Shown here in pieces: positions 4,950 to 5,270 of a DNA stretch of 5,270 bases. Where the stretch lies: contig DFBQ01000080.1 in assembly GCA_002367355.1 (NCBI GenBank), positions 20,494 through 25,763 of the forward strand, given 5' to 3'. A program made the position numbers and the translations under genes. Positions within the stretch are counted from its first letter, which is position 1, and every line of letters begins with the position of its first letter. This DNA comes from Deltaproteobacteria bacterium UBA3076 (GTDB taxonomy: Bacteria; Desulfobacterota; Dissulfuribacteria; Dissulfuribacterales; UBA3076). The notes below the pieces were generated by a model, which was not told where the DNA came from, searched no databases, and was given only the letters and a program-made list of their open reading frames with translations.

Positions 4950-5132
4950 TCATTCAGAAACAGCCTCTTTTAGAGTATCACAGATAAAAACCGGCAACGG
5001 AACATCGCTTCTGCCTGTTCCAGAAAACCCTACGGGGTCAAAATTAAGTTGGGAGCACGCAACCTCTTGAAATAAATGAATAATCGCCGACTCTGGATAG
5101 TCCTGATATTGCCATTTTTGAGTTCCGAACAT
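4950..5132 (-). CDS. Doubtful small hypothetical protein
   Basis: This is a 60-residue minus-strand frame from an ATG at 5132 to a TGA at 4950-4952. I do not recognise the protein. It is acidic with few lysines or arginines, has no signal peptide or membrane helix, and contains VGFSGTGRSDVPLP near residues 34-47. On the minus strand GGAGGT directly abuts the ATG, which is too close for normal initiation. A stop codon lies about eight codons upstream in frame, so it is not the tail of a longer gene in the window. It could be a small gene, a decayed remnant of a larger one, or a chance frame. Confidence 0.2.
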   Translation of the reverse strand: MFGTQKWQYQDYPESAIIHLFQEVACSQLNFDPVGFSGTGRSDVPLPVFICDTLKEAVSE

Positions 5133-5147
5133 ACCTCCATGAACGAA

Positions 5148-5179
5148 AAATCAATGATTTAACTTGAGGAGCAATGCTC
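5148..5179. promoter_or_regulatory. Twin dyads, possible operator
   Basis: AAATCA-A-TGATTT (5148-5160) and GAGCA-A-TGCTC (5169-5179) are perfect inverted repeats with a one-base centre. They share the core CAATG. Their centres (5154 and 5174) are 20 bases apart, about two helical turns, so a dimeric regulator could bind both from one face of the DNA. They lie just upstream of a candidate promoter. Short dyads can also arise by chance. Confidence 0.3.
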
Positions 5180-5180
5180 T

Positions 5181-5208
5181 TTGTGGCACGATGAGGACTA
5201 AATATACT
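5181..5208 (+). promoter_or_regulatory. Candidate promoter of the right-edge gene
   Basis: TTGTGG (5181-5186) and TATACT (5203-5208) are 16 bases apart. The -10 box is good and the -35 box weak. A transcript would start near 5215, shortly before the possible start codon at 5241. Confidence 0.3.
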
Positions 5209-5240
5209 AGTACTGTCCTAATGTTGCCACGGAGAACTAT

Positions 5241-5270
5241 ATGGGAGGAGAAACCAGACGACTCGTTAAA
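5241..5270 (+). CDS. Possible start of a gene cut by the window edge
   Basis: An ATG at 5241 is preceded by GGAG (5231-5234) at six bases. The ten codons in the window read MGGETRRLVK and are open to the edge. A TAG at 5208-5210 closes the frame upstream. Ten residues are too few to assign a family. Confidence 0.35.
   Translation, partial: MGGETRRLVK

Noticed and set aside
5076..5162. 28-residue plus-strand peptide MNNRRLWIVLILPFLSSEHT...
   Set aside because: It has a hydrophobic stretch like a small membrane peptide, but no ribosome binding site, and it lies opposite another weak frame. It is most likely chance.
5185..5200. Sigma-54 -24 box (TGGCACG)
   Set aside because: The matching -12 GC element at the required spacing is absent.

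Overview
The window is a chromosomal housekeeping block. Going by gene content and protein style, it probably comes from a Gram-negative, Desulfobacterota-like bacterium (the sulfate-reducer branch once placed in Deltaproteobacteria). That assignment is an inference from the order CBS/ACT protein, tadA, tRNA-Ser, ffs, dnaX, ybaB, recR, from the intermediate GC content, and from the many short repeats in the gaps. No single sequence feature proves it.

Layout, left to right, all on the plus strand unless noted. Bases 1-68 hold a 7-bp tandem repeat and a good ribosome binding site. An AcuB-type CBS-CBS-ACT protein follows (69-755). Next is tadA, the tRNA adenosine deaminase, whose likely start is 891 rather than the upstream TTG at 789. 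A repeat-rich gap leads to tRNA-Ser(CGA) at 1467-1560. A gap of about 360 bp then carries direct repeats, a hairpin region and an imperfect palindromic MITE/REP-like element (about 1687-1850). After it come a candidate promoter, tRNA-Ser(GGA) at 1922-2014 and the small SRP RNA gene ffs (about 2041-2142) with its own intrinsic terminator. dnaX (2175-3800), ybaB/ebfC (3819-4133) and recR (4142-4744) form a tight co-directional operon.

The last 526 bp (4745-5270) are gene-poor. They hold weak hairpins, a doubtful 60-residue minus-strand reading frame, and two small dyads upstream of a possible promoter and the first ten codons of a gene that runs off the right edge.

Functionally the block joins decoding (TadA makes inosine in tRNA-Arg; two serine tRNAs), protein targeting (SRP RNA) and DNA replication and repair (clamp-loader subunit, nucleoid protein, RecFOR-pathway RecR). 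I do not see a new defence or biosynthetic system. The points most worth a second look are two in-frame U_UUU_UUC slippery sites in dnaX, one of which would give a 400-residue gamma-like product; the palindromic element between the serine tRNAs, whose right edge touches the candidate tRNA/ffs promoter; a T-T mismatch in the anticodon stem of tRNA-Ser(GGA); and the twin dyads near the right edge.
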